From: Trematomus loennbergii
Lineage: Eukaryota > Chordata > Actinopteri > Perciformes > Nototheniidae
NCBI GenBank assembly: GCA_012861695.1
Contig: JAAOOA010000086.1
Location: 24,538,403-24,602,402 of the forward strand
Direction: 5' to 3'
DNA length: 64,000 nucleotides
Part shown: positions 9,240 to 20,781 of the stretch, in pieces
How positions within the stretch are numbered: the stretch's first letter is position 1
How the letters are laid out: every line of letters begins with the position of its first letter
Made by a program: the position numbers and the translations under genes
The notes under the pieces: model-generated
What the model was told of the DNA's origin: nothing
Databases searched by the model: none
The model's input: only the letters and a program-made list of their open reading frames with translations

Positions 9240-12200
9240 GTCATTCTGGTTGTGAAGTTGTAATCTCAAAAAGTAGAAAAATAAGAGACGGTGACAAGAA
9301 GTATAATAACACAAGATATAGCTCATAAAACATGAGTGAATGAACAGATGGATAAATAAATAAAATGTCAGTATCGTACTTTCTGAATTGATGAGGTGAT
9401 CAAATCTAAAATCTTAAATTTAGGAGCTGCTTCACAGAGCATTGCTCTTCCTGGCCAACTTTCAGTAAACAATGCAGAAGCATAATTCATATTGATACGA
9501 GTGTCTGTGCAGAGATAAATCGCCCACTGGATGACTGGTCACACAACACACCATCTATTCCAGCTCATCCATCTAATTGTGTGCTGAAAGTATAATTATA
9601 CTTTCCTTTTGCAGTAAATGGACAAACATGAGAAGGCACAATCATGAGCAATCTGAAACTAAACAGGATTCAGCGCACAAATAAAAAATACAGCTGCTGA
9701 ATGCAAAACTATATTTGTCTCTCAATTATTCAACAGATAGGAGTCTAGACATCATTTATTTCAGGAGGATTTGACCGCTGTTTTATATACACAGACTACT
9801 CCTGGATTTAATCTACTTAATATTTAAAAAATGAACTTTTTGAACTTTCATTATTCAGGATAAAGGTTGTGTAGTTGTGGATGATATGGCTTAAACCTTG
9901 CATCACAGTTAATATATTTATTTCAAAGTAATGGTATATATATATATATGTATATTTGTTTAACCTTTCTGACAAATTAAAAAGGTAAACAAATATTGGG
10001 ATTCCAAAAGTAAAAATTCTCATTCTGCGTATTTCAGAATCATATATGAAAAGACTGGATTATAATCCTTGATGTGTTAATGTGTTAATCATAAAGGTCT
10101 TCCCATTTTAAATTACTTTATATACTGCTGCTTGACAACTTAACCTGTAATTATATGTCGTAGTTAATATATTTTGTGTATAAGCTACTGCTCTGTAAAG
10201 TAACTAAAGCTTACAGATAAATGTAGTGAAGTAATATGTTCAATATTAGCTTCCAAAATGTAGCGGAGTAGACAAATACAAAATGATCAAACGGAAATAT
10301 TCAGGTAAAGTATTTTTTGGTACTCAAAAATGTAGTTAAGCACAGCATGTGGATAATGTCTTTTTGTCCTCGCTCTACTTTCTCCCTTTTCTCTTGGAGG
10401 TCACATTTAGGGACACATCTCCTGACACAACAATACTGTCTTGATTAATTGACTAGTGTTGAATCAATATCGCCCACGGGGGGGGGAACAAATATGAGGG
10501 AAGAGAGAGACATGCAGGAATCTGTCTGAAATCCTGTGACCTTCAAAATCACCGGATAACTCACACCATGTGACGGGAATCGATTTAAACAGATGAGTCG
10601 ACCAGGATGTGCCTCAAAGGGGAAAAAAGAAGAAAGTGTTACCTGGAAGCTGTGTCTGTAGTTTGGATCTTTAAAATTGATTGTTTTTACACCAAATAAT
10701 AAAGTTTCTTCTGATACAATCACACCATAATGTATTTTCTAACACTAATTATGACTCCGGATGATTGGCAGAGGTCTGTTTCTGTCATGAACATAAGAAA
10801 CGCTGACTCCACTAGCCTGCATGCTAATGATGCAGCTAACCATGTGCAGGCTATGGGATTCGACTTAAAACGACTTCATCCAACACAACAGACAGCTGTG
10901 AAGCATTTCCACACTGACACCTTTCAATGAAACATTCCCAGACAAGTGTCTCAGGTGCCATGACAGACCATCTGCTGTTGGGCTAATCATCTGTGTCTCG
11001 TTGGCACCGCTGACACCAGAACAACACGAGACAATTCACTGTAACAGGAACCAGATGATTAAAAATCAAAACTATATTCCTGGTATTACTTCAAAGTATT
11101 TATTTTAGCCTTTTGTAATGTGTTTATAGTTTTTTTTGTAAATAAAGAAGGTGGTTACGAGACATTTTTGCCATTTTGCACATAAAACAGCTTATAATAG
11201 ATATAGAAATCCTGACATTGAGACGCAGCATTGTTATAGTTTAAAGGTATTCAGACAGATACTTTAGATCAAAATGAAGAAGGTCAACAATTTGGTGTAA
11301 AACATTTATTTTTTGTTGTCGTATTGACTTTTTACATTTAAGGCCTGGACACACCGGGCTGATTTCGGCCGTCGATAGATGTCTGGCCATCGATGAGCAT
11401 CCTGTCGCCCTACTCAGATTGGTAAAAACAGGACCGGTCAAATTTAACCGCAAACACCAAAGTAAGGGGGGGGAACGAAGACAATAGGAGGGTTAAGGGG
11501 GCTGTCCTCATAACGTCATCAAAGAGATCAGTTTCGACTATACAGTATATACAATTTTATAATTACTTTGAAGTAGTTCAACTAGAGGCCCACTGAGGAT
11601 AAATGGTTGCTATGAGAGTGACGGAGAATCTGAGTGAAGTGGAGGAGGTGTGAGTCTGCTCTTTCAGGATGCTTCAGTTAATCAGAGGTTCCAGCAGATT
11701 TTTTACAACAACAGCAGCATCTGGCTTCCCTCCGCAATTGATTGTGAGAAGCGGTTTGTCTCGTCTGTGAATCACTTTGTGGCTCATCACCCACGTTTTA
11801 CCCCCGCTGAATACCAGTGTACAGACTCAATTTATTTCACCAAGATTGCAATTTCTCTTGTTTATGGTATGAAAATGAGTTTGTATCCAGATGAGAAGGA
11901 ATCACGTTGTAATTTGTTTGCAGCTCGCTTGAATGTGATAATGAGATCCGGTTGTACGCAAACAATTTCAATATATCTCTGCTGATGATGAAGGAAAAAA
12001 AAGTCAGAAGGATAAATACCAGAGCTGGAATCATGTCCTCACAGAGACCCAGACGTCTTTGTTTCTCCTGGTGATAACCAGGAGGCTTGCTTTCCCTGCC
12101 AACATTATGCATAAGTTGAGTTATTACAATGTTTTCATATATTTATTTGTACACAACTATAGACTGGTGCAGTAAGGAGTCCAAAAACCCGATATTTTAA

Positions 12201-12283
12201 CGTTTGTTCTTCGACAGAAAATACGTCAGAAAATACCCCACTGGTGAATAAAAAAAACTGTGGTTGCTAACAAGTGTCTAAAT
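9240..12283. other. Noncoding stretch with scattered repeats
   Basis: Mostly AT-rich anonymous sequence. 10140-10345 is a repeat listed separately. AAGGCCTGGACACACC at about 11340 looks like one end of an inverted-repeat transposon, but its partner was not found. Open frames of 90-111 codons at 10445-10723, 11650-11985 and 11837-12112 have no recognisable domain and overlap on opposite strands, so I do not call genes. Confidence 0.4.
10140..10345. repeat. Fish interspersed repeat (family 5, copy 1)
   Basis: Contains GTAAAGTAACTAAAGC, AAAATGTAGCGGAGTAG and ATTCAGGTAAAGTA. The same block order occurs at 24245-24445. The pattern AATGTAGTGGAGTAG...AAGTAAAGTACAA is familiar from many teleost genomes. 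Ends are degraded and the transposon class is not determined. Confidence 0.5.
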
Positions 12284-12586
12284 GCCTAACATTAGCCACC
12301 TTTAGCTTAGCGATGGTGGTGGTGACGTGAAGTCATGTGACCGTGCTGTAGTTCCTTAATAGCCCAACATTAGCAACTTTTAGCTTAGTGGTGTTGACGT
12401 GAAGTCATGTGACCGTGCTGTAGTTCCTTTATAGCCCAAGATTAGCCACCTTTAGCTTGGCGGTGTTGACGTGAAGTCATGTGACCGTGCTGTAGTTCCT
12501 TTATAGCCAAACGTTAGCCGCCTTTAGCTTAGCGGTGGTAACGTGAAGTCATGAAACCGTGCTGTTGTTCCTTTATAGCCCAACAA
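12284..12586. repeat. 72-bp minisatellite, four copies
   Basis: Units start GCCYAACATTAGCC at 12284, 12362, 12434 and 12506. Each contains TTTAGCTTAGCGGTG, GACGTGAAGTCATG and ACCGTGCTGTAGTTCCTTTA. The first spacing is 78 bp because of an extra GGTGGT. A single diverged unit occurs at about 56877-56950 with the same neighbouring sequence (CACTGGTGAAT upstream). The array therefore grew inside a dispersed repeat. Confidence 0.9.
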
Positions 12587-15500
12587 CAATATGTCATCAC
12601 TGTACCACTCTTTGAGATAAATATAACCAGCACCTTTGCCACGTTTGAATACATAAAGCTTTGAAAAATATCCCAAGGGTGAAACCGAGGGTTTATAATT
12701 GGGAAGACATGTTTTTTGTTTTGCTTTTCAAATCACAGGTGGGGGACAATCAGTGAGAGCAGTATATACTTCGTCATAGATTAAACACTATATTCAGTTA
12801 AGTGTTAATCAGGAAAAGGCCTGTACATCTATGATGCACATTAGTGATACTAGACTAAGGGACACGTGCTGCCGCTTTTTCAACGTATTATTCCCCAGCG
12901 TATTGAGAGGTGTTACACTACATTCATTTTACTTAAGCAGCTGCAGTACTGCACCAGTCAAGGGCTACTGAGCAAGCCAGAATAACACATGAGAGTAAAA
13001 GTGTATTATTATTATAATGTGTGGAGTTTCTAAGTGTTGCGATGAAGGTCTCTCTGACTGCAGTGTGAAAACATTTCATCTTGAGCCAAGGCCAGCCTAC
13101 AGAAACCAGCTCTTTGAACATTGTGAGGGAATATTTCGTTTCTGCAGGGTCAGGAAAGAGTCTTATCCTTCACTCTTCAAGGTATCCGCGCTCTCTCTAT
13201 CGTTGAATTCATCTTTGTTATTGTGCCATTTTAGTGTTCTGATTATCTAAGGTCACATAACAAATTATACAAATTATTTCATATTGCCTTAAATTCCAAA
13301 GCAAAACATTTAAATTCAAACAAGTAGTCATATCTTTTATATTCTCTCCAGGGAAACACTCAGTCTCCGGTTAATGTTAATAACATGATATTTAGTGTGT
13401 TTTCAAAGACAATGTGGGGAACCTGTACTATTTAAATATAGCCGGAGTCAATGTGTCAGAGCTGATTAGGCGACAGACTTATTACCCACATCAGGAAACA
13501 CTGGATTACTGCAGGGGACCGGAGAGCTTTTGTAAATGTAATTTACTTCAGGAGTCATGCTGAGGAAACTTTAAATTCAATCTGCAACCGAGAGTTTTCC
13601 AAATGGCTTTCTGATTGTTTGTAGTTATTAATACGTTCATAGATTGCACCACTGTGAGTTTAAGACATCAATAAATTAAAGTAATCCGCTTTGACTGATA
13701 GGTAGAACATAAGACATGAAAACATGTGTTAGCAGGCAGTGTGTGTTCAAAATCCCTCCTTTCATGTTCTAAATTTAAAAAAGGACAAAGTTGGAACAGG
13801 TGCAACTTTGTCCCACCAAAGTTATTTTAGTGTGTGGGATAGAAACTCCCTCTGAGGGAACACAGGGATTTAGCCTTTGCAGACCATTTACATGCACAAA
13901 AACCTAGACAACACTGCATTCATGGAAAACTGCCATAAGCAGAATAGGGCCTCTTTAAACACTTGAAAGTTCAGCATTTCATTATCTAAAACCTGTCCTA
14001 CACCCTGTGAGGTAAAGGGATGCACTTGAAACCGTTCTGTGGAGTTGTCCTTTGAATTACCTTTGTTTATGAAAATGTGCTGCATGAATAAACTCGCCTA
14101 AAGAGCTGTGCTAATATTAACATCACACTGGTGTGTGGGACCAGTGTGTTGGACAAACAAAGATCTGTCCCCTAGAGCTGTCACTACGGCAGGATGCCTA
14201 CACTCGAAAACAGTGGAAATACTAATCTATTATAAGTATTAAAGTCTCATTTCACCAACTTGACAACACATGCACAGCATTTAGAAAATATGTTCTTCAT
14301 TTGCATGTGTTTTGGCACATTTGTGGTTTTATATTTGCATTGTTTTTGAAAGTGCAGCGCGTTTCTCCTAATGGAAATGTGCTTGTTTGTCCCTTTCGGC
14401 CATCGTTTTTTCCACATTCCACAAAAATGTCATATTAAACAATATTGCAGCTTTGCATGTTAGAATATATGCTATGATTTAGTGCCAAGATTCAAATGAG
14501 AAGTGGTGGAACATTTGTTGAGCCCAAAGTCTCCACACTTATCCACCTCCAGCTCTTTTGTTCGATCAAGTATTACAGATTTTGAAATAAGAAAAACAAG
14601 AACACCATGAAATATTAAACGTGTTGTATGTTGGACTGTGAAAGGAGGTTTGATGAAGGAAGGGACTGAGTGGAGAGCTCTTCAGGTTGTTTTCCTGGTA
14701 ATAGATTGTTAAGTGAAGGATGTTTTGGGACTGGAAGTAAAGCTTGCTGTCCGAGTAATTGGTGTCATTAAAGAAGGTGAAGACATCAGCCTGTGGAGGT
14801 AAAACAACAGTGGGAGAAAGTTTTCTATTCCCTAATTTCAAAGGCCTGCCCATCTTGTCTTCCACCTTTTCAAACCTTGCAGACGCAGAATGGAAGAAAT
14901 AAAGGGGCTTTCATGTGCAAATCAAGGCTCTGAACATTGTTTTAAATGTTGTTTTAATGCCAATTCCAATGGCCTTTTATTTCATTCAAAAAGAAGCTGT
15001 TTATCCTTGGATTTTGTGAGTTCAATTATTCTTCCTGTTATTCATGGCCCTGTTCTCTCAGGCCCAGAGCGCTATTGGCTTTCTCTACAACACATCATCC
15101 AACACAAAAGCCCTTTGAGAATGCCTTTAAAATCGTTTTGTTAGCAAGGTTTGCATCTCTCGCTCGATAACAACAAAACATCTCATATTGATGGGAAAGT
15201 TAGGAGTTTTTTTAAAGCTGTTACATAGTGGGGAAAAAAACATTTTGTTGTTCGTAAGTTTTCTTTTTGATTGTTGACATCATTTTTTTTCTTTAACAGT
15301 TAGGACTTTTTCTGCTGAAGATGAAAACAAGAGCTTTAGTAATACAGCGCTATGCTTTGAGCTAAATGCTAATATAAACATGCTAACGTGCTCAAGTACA
15401 AAGCTAGCATGTTAGTACAGCACTGTTAATTTGGCAACTTCCTTGATAGATTAAAGATGTTTCAGACCCCTTTTTTGCTACTTTATTTTAAAAAGCAACT

Positions 15501-16093
15501 AGGAAAAAACTAATATGTTCAGATGTATATTTTTGTAAATACTTTCCAAATGTTGCTGAGTGTATATGGCAGTATTTGGGTCTTTGCAAACAGCACACAC
15601 TCTATATGCGGTGGAGACAACATTAGGCAAATGCAAATGATGCGCATGGAGTCGCTAATATGCAAATGAGGGCAATACTTTTAGCTAGTTTTGGAGCTAG
15701 TGGTATCTACTTTGATTGGAAAAGAGTTGGACTGGTGTGGCACATGGATGTATGAAGAGATCTGAATACAGTGTCGGAGGCAAGGCCCTTGTCATCCCAT
15801 GAGAGTTGGTCAGTGAAGCATTAAGCCCAAAACAGAGCGACTATAGATTCAGTAGTAGTACCTGGATGTGGCATGCGCAGAAGAGTTTTCCCTTAAGCCC
15901 TACCTCCGATCGCTTGCTCTCGGCCCCATGACACCACGGAATTACACTGGAGTGTAGTACCACTGTTGGCCACTAGAGAAATTAGCTGTAATTAATGGCC
16001 TGGGGGCTTGGTGTGACATCTACACTGTTTACCATGTTAACTATCTTCATTTAGCAAGTTATAAGCAAGGCAATTAGGATGCTTCCTCCCAGA
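12587..16093. other. Noncoding stretch upstream of the tRNA
   Basis: Includes a family 4 MITE fragment (13835-13960). A TGCTAA/CATGCTAAC-rich patch at 15340-15430 resembles a repeat often seen in fish. Two octamer sites (ATGCAAAT at 15631-15638 and 15660-15667) lie 29 bp apart. Open frames up to 99 codons here carry no recognisable domain. Confidence 0.4.
13835..13960 (+). repeat. MITE family 4 fragment
   Basis: Shares GAAACTCCCTCTGAGGGAA, TTTGCAGACCATTTACATGC and AGGGCCTCTTTAAA with the copies at 5461-5604 and 8490-8757. Confidence 0.55.
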
Positions 16094-16166
16094 GCCCGGA
16101 TAGCTCAGTCGGTAGAGCATCAGACTTTTAATCTGAGGGTCCAGGGTTCAAGTCCCTGTTCGGGCG
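16094..16166 (+). tRNA. tRNA-Lys (anticodon UUU)
   Basis: The 73 bases fold as a complete cloverleaf. The acceptor stem is GCCCGGA paired with TTCGGGC (one G-U). The D arm contains AGCTCAGTCGGTAGAG (A box). The anticodon stem is TCAGA/TCTGA around the loop CTTTTAA (anticodon TTT). The T arm is CAGGG-TTCAAGT-CCCTG (B box GGTTCAAGTCC). There is no intron. A pol III terminator TTTT follows at 16171-16174. All invariant positions look intact, so I read it as functional. A SINE head is less likely because no SINE body follows. Confidence 0.92.
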
Positions 16167-16612
16167 AGAGTTTTCCTGTATTTCCCTAGAGGGATCAATA
16201 AAGGTTTATGTTATCTTAGAACTAAAATAACATAGAGTACAGCTAAGGCAAAGAACAATGCAAATGTAGGACTTTTAGAGTATGGGAGAGATTGTTATTC
16301 TGACCTGCTAATGGCACTAGGTGGAAATTCAGGAGGGAAACGTTATTCGACATGCTTTGAGCAAAGTTAGTCAACACAAATTCCTGTCAAACCATCTAAT
16401 CTTTGTAGAGAAATTTCACAATGGACTTAAGTGAGCACTCTTTAGCTACAACACAGGCATGAATACAGCCTACTGTTGTTTTAACTCACTCCAATTATAC
16501 ACAGAAGTGAAATATTTCACAGTAAGTGCATGAAGAAGAAAGAAAACACAAAGGACAATCCAGTGCAAAAATAAGGACACAACTACAGACAAGATTTAAA
16601 TTACAGGGTTAA

Positions 16613-16683
<71 letters not shown>

Positions 16684-17174
16684 CACTGCAGGGGACGTTA
16701 CATTGACTTAAACGCAATTCCTGGAGACTTATCCTAACCTTAACCATAACAACACATGCCTAACCCTAACCATGGGCGTCGCAGCCATTATATGAGGGTG
16801 GGACAAGTCCCCCCCACTTTTTCAAATGATTAGTTTAGACCCCCCCACTTTTACTATGCGGAAAGTCCGTGAATCGGTCTATCCACTCGCCTGTGCTTCA
16901 CTATCAAATGAAATCCATTCCACTTGCTTATTGAGAGAATGCCCAAATCAATGAAACTCCGTACCATGTTTTCACTGCTACTTTGTACCAAGGCAGATTC
17001 TCACATAGCGCGCGCATGTTCAAGGAGTGTTGTCATAGTTGGACAGCCCAGATCTGTTGTATGAAGGGATGCCGGTAGCGGAGGTAAGGCACACACACCA
17101 AATGTTCAGGAAATGGTTAATACAGCGAAAATCAAAGCTGACGATCTCTTGGTTTGATATGTTTTCTCCCCCAG

Positions 17175-17214
17175 ACAACATGGACATAAGAACATTTTTT
17201 CAAAGAAGAGGAAA
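17175..17214 (+). pseudogene. First exon of hAT transposase (remnant)
   Basis: Between CTCCCCCAG and GTAAGT lies an exon starting at ATG 17180 and reading MDIRTFFQRRGK, a typical hAT transposase N-terminus. A second likely exon, 18334-18393, is bounded by CTAG and GTGAGT. It reads AFESESEAECRDSGERSIAE, an acidic linker of the kind found after such an N-terminus. The zinc finger, RNase H-like core and dimerisation region are absent, so no transposase can be made. Confidence 0.55.
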
Positions 17215-17654
17215 GTAAGTCATCAGCTGGTAGCAGTTAATCAGTTAACAGTGATGGCGGCGTCTCACTTCTGGAGAGGAGTTTCGTCTTTATGTCATGA
17301 TAGAGAGATACAAATACTGAATCGTTTAGATGAGAAAAGGCATCGAAATGCCAGGTTACTAGTATTTATCATGTACACAGGGAACATGAATAACCCGATC
17401 TCTCTGTGCTCATGTAAACACCATATCCCCATATGATCATAACCGGGATAATACTCATAAACGGCTTACTGATGTCCATGTAGAGACGCAGTCAGTGTGT
17501 TTTACTGGAGCCTCAGTTTGATAAGAGATTCTTTTCTGAGTTCTTTAACTTAGGTACTCTCTCTCAAAATGGTAATGTGCATTATGTTTTAATTATACTT
17601 CTTATCATTCAGAAGCTTTTTGTGTGTGTTTATGTTTTACTGAGTGCTTATAGG

Positions 17655-18096
17655 TGTTACGACTGGGGCACACACAAAAATGATAGGACCCAAATGCACG
17701 ACTCCAGACAAAAGATGATTCCAAAAAGGATTTACTTGTGGTGTTTTTACAAGATAATACAAAACGCTCAAAAGACTTCTCAAAAAGCTAACCTAAATTC
17801 ACCGTAGCACAGAACACAACTGGCTGACAGGCATCACAAGAATCAAAACGATCTGGCACTTGGCACAGAGAAAACAGGGAATAAATACACACACAAGTGC
17901 AAACAATAAGGGCGGGGCAGGTAATCAGGTCAATTGGCACACCTGACCAGGTAGGAGTCAAACTACCTGAAATTAGAGAAGAAACTCACAAAGTAAAACA
18001 GGAAATGACAGACAACAAAAAAGGGTTGGCAGACGCGGACTTGACAATATGAACTAAACAGAGAAATAATACTAACAAATCTGGCGAGACACAACA
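17655..18096 (-). mobile_element. Solo LTR with 5-bp target duplication ATAGG
   Basis: On plus it begins TGTTACGACTGGGGC and ends GCGAGACACAACA. ATAGG lies directly on both sides (17650-17654, 18097-18101). The polarity is minus, judging from a 3' end TGGAATCATCTTTTGTCTGG...CGTAACA. TG...CA ends with a 5-bp duplication fit a Ty3/Gypsy-type or retroviral LTR left after recombination between the two LTRs. It is nested inside the hAT element, so it is younger. Confidence 0.75.
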
Positions 18097-19149
18097 ATAG
18101 GCTATTTACATCCCAGTATTCAGTTAACTATTTATTTTCTGTGCACATTACATAGACTAGCTAATATTCTACCTACTGCTTGGGACTTGAGTCTTCAAAA
18201 GTCCAATGTCACAGACTGGGACTTACTTTAGAGTCAGTTGTATTTACATTCAGTATGACTTGTTATGATTCAATGTGAAAGAGTATACTGCTCAATAAAT
18301 AATTATCACTTCACCACCTCTCTTGACATCTAGGCCTTTGAGAGTGAGTCAGAGGCAGAATGCAGGGACAGTGGAGAGAGGTCCATTGCTGAGGTGAGTG
18401 ATGAAAGGGAAATGACAGTTGAGAGTAAATTGTGATGTGGACTCTCATCCCAGGATTTTAAGGAAATCAGTGGGGATATTGAACAGGAAACATTTCAGTC
18501 AAGGGGCATCATATGACCAATATAGACAGAAGAGCAACATTTAATTGAACATTTAAGTCAATGATACCATTCCTAGGTGAACTTAACATCCGTATGGAGT
18601 CAAATCAGTCTCAATATTATAAATGCTCACAGAAGGATTCACAAATGTATTTTGCGATTATATATAAATGACTCTCCACAACATATCTCTCAATGCACTC
18701 ACAAATATTTATTGTTGGATATAAATGTACAAAAAATGGGCATTTAAACTGCTTTTTATTCATTCAAAGACGGCTCTGAATTAATAATCAAATATGTTTC
18801 CTTTCTTTACTACTGGATGAAATTACAAAATGTACCCATCATTTTCCTCATGCTAGGATAGCCACGTAAAAGTATCAAACCACCTGTTAAAAGCACCAGA
18901 ATACAGGAAATCTATATATTTTTCGCCCCCACACCCCCCGTTAAAAATGTCCCCCCCACATTCAGGATGCTTCCTACGCCCATTGACCCTAACCCTAACC
19001 CTTACCCTAACCCTAACCAAGTCTTCACCCTAAAATTAATGATTCCCCTCATGGGGACCTCCATTATGTCCCCATAAGGGAGGCGAGTCCCCACACATGA
19101 CTGTGTAAACAGATGTAGGTCCCCACAAGGGTGGTAATGCTAGGCCACA

Positions 19150-19197
<48 letters not shown>

Positions 19198-19531
19198 CTG
19201 TCATTATGTTTGATATTTAGTTTCTATGGTTACAGAGGGTGTTCTCACCTCACTAGGTAAAATGGAAGAGGCACTTTTTGAGTTCTTCAAACACACACAG
19301 TAATACAACACACTCTTAATGTTGAGTATTCTGTTCTAAATAAACTCAACTCTGAAAAATGCTATTGATCCTTTGAGGACATTTTGTTTTCTTTACAGTG
19401 AACAAATGTGAGTCTTTATTTGGATTTATATAAATAACGTTATATATATTCAAACTGTGCTTTGTTGCTCCACTTCATAAGAAATAAATAGTTAAAATAG
19501 TATATCAATATTAGAAGCTAAGAGAGCTTAA

Positions 19532-19904
19532 AGGTAGGGTAGGTAAGTTTGAGAAACCGGCTCGAGATACACTTTTGTTATATTCCATGGAATGCTCTTA
19601 ACATCCGATAGCAATGAATATCTTAAGTGCTTTGACAAAAAATCCATGTCAATGTCATCTGTGGAAGCCGTAGTACTGTAAAAAGCACGACCAATCATTT
19701 TAGCCGGCCTGGCTAAAATAACTGGATGGCCTACCTGCCTGTCAGCCTTCCATCTGTGCACAAACTTATCTCGTGCCCTCATTGGTCATGTGCGCGTTCG
19801 TGTGTGTTGGAGGAGGGGCTCTGTAAGGAAGTGGCAGATTTTCTCCGGTTGTGTACTTTCAAATTCTAGCGATCTCGAGCCGGTTTCTCAAACTTACCCT
19901 ACCT
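19532..19904 (+). repeat. MITE family 1, copy 3
   Basis: TTAA at 19528-19531 and 19905-19908. Inverted ends AGGTAGGGTAGGTAAGTTTG...AAACTTACCCTACCT (a TACC unit lost on the right). Nearly identical to copy 1 at 2367-2740, including GCCGGCCTGGC in the centre. Open frames inside it are shared by copies in either strand and are not genes. Confidence 0.88.
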
Positions 19905-19908
19905 TTAA

Positions 19909-20223
19909 GTAAGCAAAAAGGATTATATATATTTTATAATTTTTAGATGCATGCTGATTTTATTGGACATTTTAGTTGAACTTATTTTTCCAATAATTAT
20001 CTTTGTTTTAATTGATGTTATCTTAAATCGCATATTCTTTGCAACTGCCATAAAACCCAATGTCCCCTGGGTAAACTAAAGTGTTCTGTTTAACTACGGT
20101 TAAAAATGTTGTTAACATTGTATATTGATCCATTTTTTGCCATCATAGTTCAGATTGAGTCATTAATATAACGGTATTGTCTTTTTTTCCTAGTATTTAT
20201 TTGTAAAAGGTACATTTTTGTTT
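19909..20223. other. Short AT-rich gap
   Basis: Nothing recognised between MITE copy 3 and the solo LTR. Confidence 0.5.
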
Positions 20224-20228
20224 AGTTG

Positions 20229-20776
20229 TGTTACGGCTGCTGTTTCTGTCTGCTCGTTAACCTGTTTGAGATTGTTTGCAGCGTGTGTAATATGTAAATG
20301 AGCTGTGTGGTTGCCCCAATGTCGTTGGCTGTCATCTCCTGGTCCTCCTCCGAAGACGCTGATTGGAGCACGCCGGGCCCAACGCTCTCCAATCCCCGTG
20401 CAATCCCAGAGCACACCTTCCGGAGATTACTACAAAGCCGAGGGACAATTATCACTCAGGAGACTCTGCTGCGATCAGACGCCTCATACCTTTTGCTCTT
20501 GTGTCGTGGACACTACAGACTGTGTTTTCCTGCAGCTCCTTCCATTAGTGCTGATTGGAAGTGATCTCAGGTGTGATAACTAGGCTCATGTTTTAGAGTC
20601 CTTTTTCTGTTATTAGCAGTAGACTTGCGCCCTTTTGGCTTCTTTGTTTAGCTTAGGTTACCTTTGCTCCCTTTTTGTTGTCCACCTTTGGGTTATTTCA
20701 TTAAAACCCTATTATAATTACTTACCAAAACCATCTGGTGTGCGTTAACTTACTCATCCCTAGTGGGTTCGTAACA
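20229..20776 (+). mobile_element. Solo LTR with 5-bp target duplication AGTTG
   Basis: Starts TGTTACGGCTGCTG and ends AGTGGGTTCGTAACA. AGTTG lies immediately on both sides (20224-20228, 20777-20781). An ATTAAA poly(A) signal sits at 20700-20705. Its terminal TGTTACG/CGTAACA resembles the solo LTR at 17655-18096, but the interiors differ. The overlapping frames inside (61-92 codons in several frames) reflect its high GC content, not genes. Confidence 0.8.
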
Positions 20777-20781
20777 AGTTG

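Larger units (their letters stand above)
16771..18985 (+). mobile_element. hAT-type DNA transposon, transposase mostly lost
   Basis: Ends are CATGGGCGTCGCAGCC and the complement of CAATGGGCGTAGGAAGC. The 8-bp flanks are ACCCTAAC on both sides (16763-16770, 18986-18993), matching hAT target duplications. The target is itself a CCCTAA repeat, so part of that match could be chance. C-rich tracts (CCCCCCCAC) sit just inside each end in mirror arrangement. Two small exons remain (17175-17214 and 18334-18393), but no catalytic domain. It holds a solo LTR at 17655-18096. The exon starting MDIRTFF suggests the TTF-finger/ZMYM-like hAT group. Confidence 0.75.
16615..19194. repeat. CA array - telomere-like core - CA array, split by a hAT element
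   Basis: (CA)34 at 16615-16682 and (CA)n at about 19150-19194 bracket CCCTAA-type repeats (16753-16770 and 18986-19018). Also present are conserved blocks such as CTCATGGGGACCTCCATTATG and GGCGAGTCCCCACAC. The same unit lies in inverse orientation at 51395-51956, uninterrupted. Here a 2.2-kb hAT element occupies 16771-18985. The TTAGGG-like core is degenerate and short, so I treat it as part of a dispersed repeat rather than a fossil telomere. Confidence 0.8.

Noticed and set aside
16094..16166. The window's tRNA-Lys gene as the primer source for the retrovirus
   Set aside because: Its 3' end would pair with a site of the form TGGCGCCCGAACAGGGAC (tRNA-Lys3), whereas the provirus has the Lys1,2 form.
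16690..19020. Fossil telomere or chromosome fusion point
   Set aside because: The TTAGGG-like tracts are short and degenerate, and occur in a dispersed CA-flanked repeat with a second copy at 51395-51956.
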